From contig CM037879.1 of NCBI GenBank assembly GCA_021292165.1, positions 159,805,278 through 159,869,277 of the forward strand: a DNA stretch of 64,000 bases, read 5' to 3'. Numbering within the stretch: position 1 is the stretch's first letter; every line of letters starts with the position of its first letter. A model generated the notes under the pieces. That model worked only from the letters and a program-made list of their open reading frames with translations, searched no databases and had not been told where the DNA came from. Both the position numbers and the translations under genes were made by a program. Source of the DNA: Shinisaurus crocodilurus. Its lineage: Eukaryota; Chordata; Lepidosauria; Squamata; Shinisauridae. Positions 42,783-53,166 of this stretch are shown in pieces.

Positions 42783-43676
42783 CAGGGATGGGGACTCGGA
42801 CTCGGGGACTCGACTCGTGAGTCCGACTGAGTCCCCCCTCTGACTCGAGTCCCACTCGAGTCCCAATAATTGTATGTGGGAACTCGAGACTACGACGCGG
42901 GACTCGACGCCCAAGGACTTCATCAGCCTCCCCGCTCTCACCGCCGCCGGCTGCCGCCCTGCCACCGCGGGCTTCCGCGTCCGCCGCTGCCACCTCACCT
43001 CCTCCGTCTCCCCGCCTGCTTCCGTCTACCTCGTCGCCATCGTCCGTCACTATCGCACGCCCAGCGTCACGCCGCCATCGGCCGTCGCTCTGTTTTGATG
43101 CCACAGCACCCCGCCAAAAACAGAGCGACGGCGCTGACGGCTGTGAACGCAGCGTGCTGTGTGCACGGCGATGGCGACGAGGGTCGGCGGCGGCAGCGGA
43201 GGTGGAGGAGGAGAAGGATGAGGAGGTGAGGGCGGCGGCGATGGGCGGCGAAGGGCGGCGGCGGCAGGGCGGCGGAGGTGAGGTGGCGAGGTGAGGGAGG
43301 GCGGCGAGGCGAGGGCGGCAGGCGAGGGCAGCGGCTGGCAGAGGCGAGGGTGGCGGCGAGGTGAGGGCGGCGGAGGTGGCGAGGTGAGGGCGGCGGCAGC
43401 GGTGAGGTGAGGGCGGCGGAGGTGGAGGTGAGGGGCAGTGCAGCGGCCCATGGAGGGAGCAGGAGGGTCTCCGCGGGAGGAAGGGCAGCTCTTCTTCCTC
43501 TCGCGGATACCCTCCTGCTCCCTCCATGGGCCGCCGCTTTGGGAGGGACTCGGGACTCGGGACTCGACTCGAGTCACTATTTTGGACCTCGGACTCTAGA
43601 CTCGACTCTAGACTCGGGTCCAAAGTACTCGGGACTCGACTTGGGACTCAGGACCAAGGACTCTTCAACATCCCTG
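42783..43676. mobile_element. GC-rich hAT non-autonomous element, 8 bp target duplication
   Basis: The element begins CAGGGATG and ends CATCCCTG, with an exact CTGACTCC duplication on both sides (42775-42782, 43677-43684), diagnostic of a hAT insertion. Subterminal regions (about 42790-42910 and 43550-43660) are packed with GACTCG and its complement CGAGTC, forming short perfect palindromes such as GACTCGAGTC. The interior is a CpG island with CCG/CGG tracts and a long hairpin (43442-43536). Long frames inside are proline-, serine-, arginine- or glycine-rich translations of this skewed DNA; no transposase is present. It inserted at the 3' end of the RTE copy. Confidence 0.93.
43442..43536. 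repeat. hairpin with about 41-base arms inside the hAT
   Basis: The arm starting GCGGCCCATGGAGGGAGCAG is answered by the inverse ending CTGCTCCCTCCATGGGCCGC, about 41 bases each with two mismatches and a loop of about ten bases. Confidence 0.85.
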
Positions 43677-43684
43677 CTGACTCC

Positions 43685-44360
43685 CACTGTGGCAGGTAAG
43701 CCCCAGGCAGGGTGGGGTGGGCGGGGCAGGGACAGATGATATCATCATCACATCCAGAGATGCTCCTGATTCTCTTCCTTACAGGGCAGTTGGTTTTGAA
43801 AGCCTCTGTGAGGGGGTGGAGGAGCCCAGCCCAGCCGGTGAGAGCACCAGAAGTAAGTTGGAGATGGCAAAGATGTGACGTACTCATGTAGGCACTCCAT
43901 GTGGCCAGTGTCATACTTAAAAAATGTTCATACCTCATACACCAACTGATGTGAGCAAAGGGATGGGAATCTGTTCGTTTCGCTTCTTGGCACAGTCAAA
44001 TTTTTAAAGTCTCACGTTCTTTCTCTCCTGAAGATGAACTGTGCAAATTTTGGTAAATTCTGATAAAAAAATGCACTGAAATGAAAATCTCACCCATCAG
44101 CACCAGCCAAATTAATTGGGTACAGTTGTTCCCAGCATTGAAAGGCCCATGATGTACCTTGCCTGCCATGTGGCTGTTAAAGATGAGGCGCCTGTCAGAA
44201 AGAGACAGGTGGCAACCCTAAATCAGCGCTCGGTGGCAACCCTAAACTAGCACTGGTTGAAAACACAGGGATTCAAACCCAGCTTTTAAAGAGCAAAACA
44301 CTTCAAAACCTTGGGCCAGGAAGGACAAATCTATCTATCTGTTTCCATTTCTCCCACATC
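43685..44360. other. unassigned
   Basis: GGTGGCAACCCTAAA occurs twice (44208, 44231). No gene recognised. Confidence 0.45.
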
Positions 44361-44363
44361 TAA

Positions 44364-44571
44364 GAGCCAGTGTGGCATAGTGGTTTGAGTGTTGGACTGG
44401 ACTCGGGAGATCCGGGTTCTAGTCCCTACTCGGCCATGAAGCTCACTGGGGGACTTTGGGCCAGTCTAACTTACCTCAGCCTAATCTACCTCACAGGGTT
44501 GTTGTGAGGATCAAATGGAGAGGAGGAAGAGGATTATATAAGCTGCCTTGGGTTCCTTGAGGGAAAAAGGC

Positions 44572-44614
<43 letters not shown>
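44364..44614 (+). mobile_element. tRNA-derived SINE (Sauria/Squam type), copy 4
   Basis: GAGCCAGTGTGGCATAGTGG head, GGGTTCTAGTCCC at the B box and the same body. Its end has lost the TATAAATATAATA tail and instead runs into an (AG)n microsatellite at 44575-44614. Confidence 0.88.
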
Positions 44615-44616
<2 letters not shown>

Positions 44617-45110
44617 TAATCTCACGTTCTTTTTGTCCTGAATTTGGAGACCTTTGGTATCAAACCTGTGTTAAAACAAAATTTGCACCCATATACTCAT
44701 GGCTCCTATAGAGAGAGATTGTGAATTTTGTTTGAATGCCAACATTGGTATTGTTGTCCCTGGTGAGGACTTTGCTTGTATACAGGCACTTCAGCATATG
44801 GACTGGTGCGTGGACGAAGAGCCGCTTGAATGTTATACCGGTTGTATGGAGAATCTACAGGAGTAAGTGATTTCCAGTGGCCTTCTCGTGGCCAGTGTCG
44901 CATTCCTGAGTTGTGCAGAATGAGGCAATTTCAACAGATGCAGGGATTCTGTGACATCTCAATACACCTTGACAAACAGCACAATCAGGTCGCCAAACAA
45001 AACGGTGAGCAGCCAGAAACCGTTTTCTAAATACTGGCTTCTTATTTAAATTTAAATCATTGCAATCATGTGCTGTGTGCCGCCACTGAACGCCATGCGC
45101 CATGCAACCT
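44615..45110. other. unassigned
   Basis: No repeat ends or exons recognised. Confidence 0.45.
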
Positions 45111-45510
45111 TTGAAACATGACAGTGGGATAGTTCAGAAATACCCCTCCTCCTTTCTTCCCCTTCTTTCCTTGAGTGACTTTGGATGTTTGAAATCAATT
45201 ATGAAATTGTTGGCTTTGAGGGAGAAAAGCTGTTTTGGTGATGGGCTGGATTTAGACATGACATTTGAGACAACCTTTCATCTCCTGATGTACTAAACAT
45301 TGTCGCAAGTGACACATTAGCGGGAGGGCATCCAATTGCTTAATAGGCAAATGACTAAGTAATAGCCAGATGGTTTCTTTGAATTTTTAATTGTCCCTGG
45401 AGGATCAGAAGAGGGATTTATTTATTGCGCTTAGAAGTTATTTGCATTAAATGTTGCTGTCATTCGGTAATGGTTTGGTGTGTACGTGTGCGTTTACTTC
45501 TGGCTGTCAG
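45111..45510. other. repeat-free stretch, candidate conserved non-coding DNA
   Basis: AT-rich and without transposon signature, with motifs such as CCAATTGCTTAATAGGC and TTATTTGCATTAAATGTTGC. Texture only; not a gene call. Confidence 0.3.
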
Positions 45511-45513
45511 CCG

Positions 45514-45695
45514 GATTCATAGATTTCATAGATCATAGAGTTGGAAGGCGCCTACAAGGCCATCGAGTCCAACCCCCTGCTCAATGCAGGAAACTAGAGG
45601 AGGGGTCTCCCATCCAAGTAATAACCAGGCCTGACCCTGCTTAGCTTTCCACGCTCAGACAAGCTGAGCCAGCGTAAGCCACAGGCAGGCCTGTA
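45514..45695 (-). mobile_element. 5S-rRNA-derived SINE with CR1-like tail, copy 2
   Basis: Read on the minus strand: GTGGCTTACGCTGGCTCAGC, GAAAGCTAAGCAGGGTCAGG, TTACTTGGATGGGAGACCCC, the junction CTCCTCTAGTTTCCTGCATT, then the CR1 3' end with TCTATGATCTATGAAATCTA. The 5S control-region motifs are better preserved than in copy 1 (GGATGGGAG rather than GGATGAGAG). Confidence 0.92.
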
Positions 45696-45946
45696 CCTTA
45701 GGGGTCCCTGTGCAGAAGTGCTGCTGCTGAACCAGCCATTGCACTGAGGAAAGTAAGTTTGCACTTTGAGCCTAGCCGGCATCCTTTGGACTGTTTAGTT
45801 CTTTAACTTTGGTACTCATGTTCCGTGGATGCAAGTTTTCAGCAATGCAAGGGGAAAGGCATAATAGGGTTGGGACTGTTGCCACCTCTCCCCTCCCGAG
45901 CTTTTCCATGACCATCCCCTGGGCATGAAAGGGAGGGGGAAGGGGA

Positions 45947-46020
45947 GGGGCTGTAGCTCAGTGGTAGAGCACATGCTTTGCATGCAGAAAGTTCCAGCAT
46001 CAGTCCCTGGCATCTCCAGG
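45947..46020 (+). mobile_element. tRNA-Ala-type SINE, left part (split by hAT)
   Basis: GGGCTGTAGCTCAGTGGTAG then AGCACATGCTTTGCATGCAG follows tRNA-Ala with a TGC anticodon loop. The TTCAATCCC T-loop has changed to ATCAGTCCC. The 3' part resumes at 46675, so with the hAT removed this is one SINE. It is not a functional tRNA gene, because the anticodon stem and T-loop are altered. Confidence 0.85.
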
Positions 46021-46674
46021 TAGGGATGTGCTGATGCTGGGAAGTCTGGCTCCTTTGAGCTCGATGGACATCCTGCCCACTTCCAGTCCAATGATCGGAA
46101 GTAGGCTGAGATCTAAGGTTTTTCCATGGACTTTTGTCTCTAAGACAGGCTGTGGTGTGCACATTTGTTTAAAAATAAAAGCTAAGGAAATTTGCGCAAA
46201 TCGTGCTATTTGTGCACTTTGTGTAAATTCATGCAATTTGTGCAAATTTATGCAAATTGTACAAATCGCGGCATTTTGTGCAAATTGGCACCCGAAAAGC
46301 ACATGGATCTAGTGCGCTTTGTGTAAAATCGGCCGATTTGCACAAATCACGGGAGGACCATGTGTTTTTTTGGGTGCCAATTTGCACAAAATGGCTGATT
46401 TTGCAAAAAGTGTAGTAGTAGCTCCATGTGCTTTTTGGGTGCTGATCTGCAGAAATTGCATGGATTTGTGCAAATTTCCTTAGCAGTTTTTTTTAATGCG
46501 CAAATTGCAGCCCATCTTGGAGACGGAAGTCTGCGAGCTGGCTTGACTCACACCACAGTGGGGCGGCGCCAGCACAGGACTGGCGAACCAGAATCCGCCA
46601 TCCGGGGGGCTGAATTGTGAAAATCCAGTGGATTTTCACCCTGCTATCGGATCCCTGTCTCTAACACATCCCTA
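46021..46674. mobile_element. hAT non-autonomous element inside the tRNA-SINE
   Basis: Ends TAGGGATGTG (left) and CACATCCCTA (right) are perfect inverses. Flanks TCTCCAGG (46013-46020) and TGTCCAGG (46675-46682) match at seven of eight positions. The interior repeats ATTTGTGCAAAT-like motifs, and longer inverted blocks such as AAGGAAATTTGCGCAAAT (46184) against ATTTGTGCAAATTTCCTT (46464). The length is 654 bp with no transposase. Confidence 0.9.
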
Positions 46675-46740
46675 TGTCCAGGTACGGTTGGGCAAGACAT
46701 CTCCACCTGACACCTTAGAGAACTACTGCCAGTTAATATA
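46675..46740 (+). repeat. tRNA-Ala-type SINE, right part
   Basis: TCCAGGTACGGTTGGGCAAG to AACTACTGCCAGTTAATATA continues the SINE body interrupted at 46020. Confidence 0.75.
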
Positions 46741-47116
46741 ACCAGAGAATTTGGAGCACCGTGTCCAGGCAGGTTCACAGAACCTGAATAGTCCAGTTTC
46801 TCAGCACACTTTTGCTTACCTCAACAGTGGTAGGGCTGTAGTTGAATAATCATTCATTAATTATAACTTTTTAAAATGAATTGTTTTCATTAAAAACTCT
46901 CTAAGCGATGTACAAAACAGTGCAATGTAAGATCCTAATTAAATACTGTAATTATTACTGTATACAGAAGACGAGATTACCTTCCTGGCAATGTTTTTTT
47001 TGGGAAAAATATGTTTTCAGTAGGCACCAAAAACCCAGAAGGGTTGGCGCTTCTCTAATTTGTAGTGGTGGGGAGTTCATGCAGTTCCTTGCACCAGCCA
47101 GATATATGTGGAAGAG

Positions 47117-47165
47117 AACATACGAAGCTGTCTTATGCTGAGTCAGGCCATTAATGCATTTCACT
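47117..47165 (-). repeat. tRNA-Ala-type SINE, 3' fragment
   Basis: GAACATACGAAGCTGTCTTA and TGCTGAGTCAGGCCA match the reverse of the SINE's end. Confidence 0.65.
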
Positions 47166-47188
47166 CAGTTTTACCTACATCAGGAGTG

Positions 47189-47255
47189 GGGAATGTGTGG
47201 GCCTTCAGTTTTTGCAGTTCTCATCAATCCTAGACAGCCTAGCCAATGGTGAAGT
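47189..47255. repeat. truncated short hAT MITE
   Basis: CAGGAGTGGGGAATGTGTGG and the AGCCTAGCCAATGG core match the left half of the MITE at 32179; the right end is missing. Confidence 0.45.
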
Positions 47256-47779
47256 ATGCTTGAAGAATTCGTTCAATTTGTATTCTGGTATAATCCGACC
47301 TGATCCCCACCTCCTGGATTAATGCGCAAATCAGAACATCATTCTCCTTTGCACTTCTCCAAAATGTGTGCGGCGCTCTTTATCAGCTTACAGTTACAAG
47401 GTGGCCCAAGGATTGCCGTTTAATTCCCCCCTCGCTCTTTTGTGAAGGTAAGAACTGCTCCAAGCAGCTAGAAAGCCTGGCTGCCACCACCACCACCCCA
47501 TACGTTCAAAATGGGGCTGCAAAATGGGGCGTATGTTCAAAATGGGAGTGACAGGATGTGAAGATGTGCCATTTCGCCTGGGGAGATTGTATGGGGCAAT
47601 AAGGTTGCATGGAAAAGAAGGCCCACGTGGGCAGCCATCTTTTTCTCGTACAATTTCCCTGGAAAGGACAGCTCATCATCAGAGCACAGGGGTATTTTAA
47701 ACATGTGTGGCAATACACGGCTTGGGACCACAATTCTTGATGGAATGCCTCTCCCAACCACAATCTACCCAGACACTAC

Positions 47780-48175
47780 ACTCAACATCTGGGGCCTTCC
47801 TCCGACTGCCACCTCTGAGGGGGGCTCAGAGGGCAGCAACAAGGGGGAGGGCCTTTCCTGTGACAGCACTCCAATTCTGGAACAAGCTCCACACTGAGGC
47901 CCGCCCGGCACCAGCTCTACTATCTTTTCGGCGCCAGGTTAAGACTGCCCTCTATGCTGAAGCATTTAACAACTCTAAATAGTACATGGTGGGGTTATTT
48001 TAACTTTTCTATAGGTCACGTTGTATTAATTTGTTTAGTGATTTGAGTCATTTAAAAAAATAATACTATTTTTATTGTGTATATTTTATATCATCTTTTA
48101 TTGTATTTTTTATTGATTGTTAACCGCCCAGAGAGCTTCAGCTATTGGGCACTATAGAAATAAAGTTGTTTTTGT
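47780..48175 (+). pseudogene. L2-like LINE 3' end, 5'-truncated
   Basis: The frame GRAFPVTALQFWNKLHTEAR and LLSFRRQVKTALYAEAF is the L2-group C-terminus. A stop at about 47980 and an AT-rich 3' end follow, with AACCGCCCAGAGAGCTTCAG and CTATTGGGCACTATAGAAAT. It then runs into TTG and ATG microsatellites. Confidence 0.8.
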
Positions 48176-48206
48176 TGTTGATGATGATGATGATAATAAT
48201 AGCCAT

Positions 48207-48287
48207 GGGTTGTATCCAGTGTTAGTCTAACATTATCCTATTCATTTCAATGGGTCTACTTTAAGTAGGACTAACATTGGATACAAC
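48207..48287. mobile_element. short palindromic MITE, GGGTTGTATCC ends
   Basis: GGGTTGTATCCAGTGTTAGT and the inverse ACTAACATTGGATACAACA frame an 81 bp hairpin-prone unit. Similar ends occur at 35268 and 57099. Confidence 0.7.
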
Positions 48288-48417
48288 ACCGTGACAGTAG
48301 CCAGGCTTTTCTAGCTGCATAGAATGGCTTTTACCTTCAAAAAAAAAATAAAAATCTGAAGTCTTGGACCACCTCCTAATACTGTAAGTACATCTTTAAA
48401 TATGCACTTTAAAAACG

Positions 48418-48443
48418 TACACACACACACACACACACACACT
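48418..48443. repeat. (CA)n microsatellite
   Basis: Tandem CA units. Confidence 0.95.
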
Positions 48444-48509
48444 TAGAAATAACCATGTGCAAACTGACACAGACTGCAAATAGACTGACCCATCCCTAAC
48501 ACAATTTAT

Positions 48510-48605
48510 TACTGATTTAAGAAATTCATACCCCATTTTCCCCCTCCCAAAAGGGGCTCCCACAAAGTGGCTTACAAGATATGAAAACAATAATTAAAAC
48601 ACATT
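48510..48605 (-). repeat. L2-like 3' tail fragment
   Basis: AATTCATACCCCATTTTCC and AAAGTGGCTTACAAGATATG are the reverse of an L2-like end. A second, weaker copy may lie at 49060-49140. Confidence 0.45.
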
Positions 48606-48960
48606 TACAATAGCTAAACAGAGAAGCTAAGGCAAAACACAAAGAACTGCAGTAACACATTATACCAGTGCTCTCATGTCTGTGCTGGCTCCCTACAGTC
48701 TTCCAGGGCAGGCACATAGTTAGCTATTGGCCCTAACTAGCTTTGACCCAAATAGACGTCACCTCCTGTCTTTTGTTGCACTATGAATTCCAAGATGGAT
48801 GATGGAGCATACTCCCACTGCAAACTCCTCCTGAAAAGAGCAGATTTCAGAACAGCATTAAAGTACCTCCCTGTTTGGGCTGGCATTTGGAGGATGAGGA
48901 TGATGAAATCACAAAAATATGTGGAAATTTCATTGAATCAGATGAAGTGTTATTCTACTC

Positions 48961-48989
48961 TCTGTGTGTGTGTGTGTGTGTGTGTGTGT
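48961..48989. repeat. (TG)n microsatellite
   Basis: Tandem TG units. Confidence 0.95.
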
Positions 48990-49299
48990 ACCTGCTTCAG
49001 AACTTAGGGATGGGTTAAGCTTCATAGTCACCAAGAACACCTTTCCACATGTTTTTTTTAAAAATCCGTTCCAACTTACAAAATATAGAATAATTAAAAC
49101 AGATCTACAACAGCTAAAAGCAGCAGCAGAGACAAAAACACAAAGAGTAGCACTCAATGCATAAAATTAAGCAATGACAGTCGACAGAGTCAAATTTGGT
49201 GCATGGATGGTACAATCACATGGTACAAGATCTCACTGGATCTTTTTTGTTGTTGTTGTTGATGATGATGATGATGATAAAAACCTAAAAAAGGATATT

Positions 49300-50296
49300 G
49301 TAGAGATGGAAAAAGGGCAGAAAAGGGCAGCTAAAACGATCAAGAGGCTGTGGAGCAACTCCCCTATGAGGAAAGGTTACAACATCTGGGAATGTTTAGC
49401 TTAGAAAAAAGACGAGAAAGGGGAGACATGATAGAGGTGTACAAAATCATGCATGGTGTAGAGAAAGTGGACAGGCAGACATTTTTCTCCTTCTCTCATA
49501 ATACTAGAACCCAGGGTTATCCCATGAAGCTGATTGGTGGGAGATTCAGGACAGATAAAAGGAAGTACTTCTTCACACAGCTCATAGTTAAACTATGGAA
49601 TTCACTACTACCATAGAATGTAGTGATGGCCACGAATCTGGATGGCTTTAAAAGGGTACCGGACAAATTCATGGAGGAGAAGGCTATCAATGGCTACTAG
49701 TCTTGATAGCTATATGCTACCTCCAGTATCAGAGTCTGTATGCCTATGTACACCAGTTGCTAAGGACCATTGGTGGGAGGGTCCTGTTGTACTCATGTCC
49801 TGCTTGTGGGTTTCCCACAGACAACTTGTTGGCCAATGTGTGAACAGAAGGCTGGACTACATGGACCCTTAGTCTTATGGATGTGCGTGGAGCTCGATTG
49901 GGGTGGGTGGAAGTCTGGTGAACTCGCTGGGCTCAACCCCCCGAGCTCCACTCACCCTACTTTTCCCCTGGCTTGACTCGCATTCTCGTGAGCTGAGTGG
50001 AGGAAGCGACTTCCAGGTGCCGGTGCTACGTTGTTTACATAGAAAATGGCATAAAATACGTTAAAAATGGCCATGATTTGTGTAACTTGCGCAAATCATG
50101 GCAGTTTTTAACATATCTTGAGCCATTTTCTATGTAGCACCGGGGACCCAGAAGTCCAGCTAGCACCTCAGCTGGCGCTCGCACTCGGCTTGGCTCACAC
50201 GGCGGCAGCGCTCAGCTTGCACACCACAAGTCGAGTGCTGGGCAGATCGCCCACCCCTACTTGGTCTGATCCAGCATGGCTCTTCTTACGTTCTTG
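49300..50296 (+). pseudogene. CR1 LINE 3' end, split by a hAT
   Basis: The conserved C-terminal CR1 run is recognisable across frames ([27 protein letters not shown], then [11 protein letters not shown] and KLWNSLP) from about 49300 to 49615, and then the 3' untranslated region. The tail, TTGGTCTGATCCAGCATGGC, lies at 50261-50296 after the hAT at 49876-50259. Several frame breaks show it is inactive. Confidence 0.85.
49876..50259. mobile_element. hAT non-autonomous element inside CR1
   Basis: The left end TATGGATGTGCG and inverted right end TAGGGGTGGGCG lie between CTTAGTCT (49868-49875) and CTTGGTCT (50260-50267), a seven-of-eight target duplication. The interior has inverted blocks around ATGATTTGTGTAACTTGCGC near 50074. 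Confidence 0.85.
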
Positions 50297-50298
50297 TT

Positions 50299-50510
50299 TA
50301 TTTATTTATTATATTTATACCCACCTTTTTTCCTGCAAGGAACTCAAGGCGGCTTCCATAATCCTCATCTTCCTCTCCATTTTATCATCACAACAACCCT
50401 GTGAGGTAGGTTAGGCTGAGAGTCAGTGACTGGCCCAAAGTCACTCAGTGAGTTTCATGGCCGAGCAGGGACTAGAACCTGGATCTCCTGAATCCCAGTC
50501 CAACACTCTG
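50299..50510 (-). mobile_element. tRNA-derived SINE (Sauria/Squam type), copy 5
   Basis: Reverse of the family: TTTATTTATTATATTTATAC tail first, then CTCCATTTTATCATCACAAC, AGTGACTGGCCCAAAGTCAC and GGGACTAGAACCTGGATCTC. The head is cut near 50510. A short (TGATGC)n repeat follows. Confidence 0.88.
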
Positions 50511-50549
50511 ATGTTTCATGGTCTGATGCTGATGCTGATGCTGATGTCT

Positions 50550-52880
50550 ACTATTGTCTACTATTATATTTTTCTTGTCGAACTAATACCCCAAATTATC
50601 CTCTCCCACAGTTGCATGTTCACTTACCCCAACCCTTCTTTTCTTTCACCATAAATAATAAGAAACGCCACATTGTCCTCTCCCTTAGAACTCAACCGGT
50701 TGCTATGAAAAGCTCTCAGTAGAACTTACTGGTTTCAGTTGAACAAAGGAGAGAAGTCCGTTTTGGAAGTACATAGGGCCCAATCCATTACAGGTCACAA
50801 CCCAGGATATTGAATTGTGCCTAGACAGTAATGGGAAACCAGTACTGACACTGCAGCCTAATGTATTTCCTACCACATACCCCTGCTCTTATCTCACAAA
50901 AGCTAGCTTTGGAGATTAGTTACTCTTTGCAAATGGCCTTGAAATTATCTGAGATTACTCAGACTGATGTGTTTGAAGAGATCAATCAGAAACTCATAGA
51001 AGGGCTCTTTGTGGCTCTTTGAAATATAGTCAAACAGTTCAGTTCAGTCAGTTAAAAAAAGTCAAATTAAAAAGACTATGCTTCTCACCAGGTACACTGA
51101 GTACTGATAAAACTTTGTGGGTTGTATATAGGGAGCTTAGAGGATAAACAGCTTTAAGAAGTTCCAAGCTATTTCTCCCCCTTTCTAGTAAGATTTTATT
51201 TTCTCAAACACAAACCTAAAACCAGTATCCAGAGATGTAAACAACTGTTTTAGAAAATCCTATTACTAATAATTATTATAATGACGATGGTGATGATAAT
51301 AATAATGATCCCACGAATCAGTGATGATGTTTGTCCAAGGATCACCTGCTGTGAATAGAAACTAAGTTCCCTTTAAAAAATAAAATCCAAGTATGCTATT
51401 TTGGGAATGTGACCCTTTTTCATGAATAAATGACACAGTGACATTTACAGATAAAACAAGATTTAACTGCTATGAAAGATGGTGACAAATGTCAGGGTGT
51501 CAATAATGAACTGTGAATAGAATGGTTTCTCGCCAGAACTCTGAACAGATACCTAATGTAACTGTTGCTTGCTGATGCTGCTTGTGCACATGGAAAAACA
51601 AAACAAAACTGTACAGAGAGTGAGAAAGATAATGAATGCTCCAGAATTCCTTACTCAAGTATGTATACAAATAGGATGGTTTTTTCCAACTTTGATTTAA
51701 AAACACACATGAAGGTTACAGCCAATAAATCATAGATTTTATATATAATCTTGGCTTTGGTACATGGCTATTCTATCTTCTTACAGTAAATTTAATATAA
51801 TGTCTGCTCAAAATAGTGAGCAGACATTATATTAGATTTGATTCCTGTAACAGTTTTTTTTTTAAAAAAATTCTGGTTGAAATCAGAGTCACGTCTCACT
51901 TGACGCTACAAAAGATATGTGCCTCTTTGCCAATCAGCTATCTCAATTATGGGCAGACATCCTCCTTGCGATGATGGGATACCCCAGTTAATATTGCATC
52001 CTGATCTCTCTTTCCCCGTGTCATAGCTTAGGGAAGCTACTGTGCTGTGTAGGCAAGAGATGCTTCTGAGATTCCCCAGTACTGGTCACCTGTAGCATAA
52101 AGATGCATTGGGAAAACCCAGTACATCCCTGCTCCCTCCTTTGGCATGATGTCACAGTCCATGTATTAGCAGAACAGGAAGGAGAATGCATGCCACACAC
52201 CCTGCCAGTTCCAAGGAAAATGGCTTAGTGGCTGCCTCCAACATGATGGCTGAATGTTTCATGGTGCTTTTGAGGCACAGTTTGGCAATCACTGCTTTAC
52301 TCAAAGCCCTTCCATTTTGCAACTGGATAGAGCTCCCTAATCTAGATCCCACTCCTCCCAACAACCTTTTAAATTTTAAACCAGAATTTTTTTGTAAACC
52401 AGATGCATTTCCCTCCCCCCACACACTCTTTCCATGTCTTTCTCTTTCTCATACAACAGACATGGGGAAGCTCCAGCACAAGGTCCAGATTTGGTCCACC
52501 AGGCCAGCCCAAAGCCCCTTCCCAAGCCCCACCCCTGAAGGCTTGCATATTCAATAGGTTTGCAATATGCAAATCTATTTTAATAGACTACTACAGAGTG
52601 CTAAATTTGGGGCATGTGCATCTAAAAGCATTTTTATTCTCCTGCAGTCCTTGTCCTTTTAAGGCTTGTTCAGTTAATCTTGACATGACTACCATATCCC
52701 GTACATTATGGATATAATGTGAAATCATTGGGGCATGTGCAGATTTCCAGATTTGTGTCACATATAATTTAGCTGCAGCTGCTAACAAGCTTATGATTAG
52801 GGTTTTGTTTTTTTTTTTGAAGGATAATAAAGGGACTTTTTCCAGCCTCCTCCATTTAGTAACATTAATTGGCTCTCAAT
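50550..52880. other. unassigned
   Basis: No transposon ends or supported exons recognised in 2.3 kb. ATAATGTCTGCTCA near 51798 is inverted at 51818 (TGAGCAGACATTAT), a small hairpin. Confidence 0.4.
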
Positions 52881-52881
52881 A

Positions 52882-52883
52882 AC

Positions 52884-52929
<46 letters not shown>
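52882..52929. repeat. (GAT)n microsatellite
   Basis: About fifteen tandem ATG units. Confidence 0.95.
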
Positions 52930-52983
52930 TGAAAATGCTTTTCTGCTTTATGTAAAAGCAGAAAAAACATAGGAAGAAACATA

Positions 52984-53166
52984 GGAAGCTGCCTTATACG
53001 GAGTCAGACCCTTGGTCCATCAGCATTGTTGACACTGACTGGCAGTGACTCTCCAGGGTTTCAGGAAGGAACGTTTCCTGCTCCACCTGGAAATACCATA
53101 GATTGAACTGGGGAACTCCTGCATGCAAAGCATGTGCTCTACCACTGAGCTGCGGCCCCTCCCCAA
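52984..53166 (-). mobile_element. tRNA-Ala-type SINE, near complete
   Basis: On the minus strand: GGGGCCGCAGCTCAGTGGTA and AGAGCACATGCTTTGCATGC as the tRNA-Ala-like head, TTCAATCTATGG in the T-loop region, the CACTGCCAGTCAGTGTCAAC body, then GGACCAAGGGTCTGACTCCG and TAAGGCAGCTTCCTATG at the end. It is the best reference copy of this family in the window. Confidence 0.9.

Noticed and set aside
42757..43623. 288-codon minus-strand frame and several overlapping frames of 60-175 codons
   Set aside because: They are Pro/Ser/Arg/Gly-rich translations of the GC-rich hAT interior, open on both strands at once because the skewed DNA lacks stop codons.
45947..46020. Functional tRNA-Ala gene
   Set aside because: It has a head resembling tRNA-Ala but altered arms, continues into a SINE body, and recurs elsewhere in the same arrangement.
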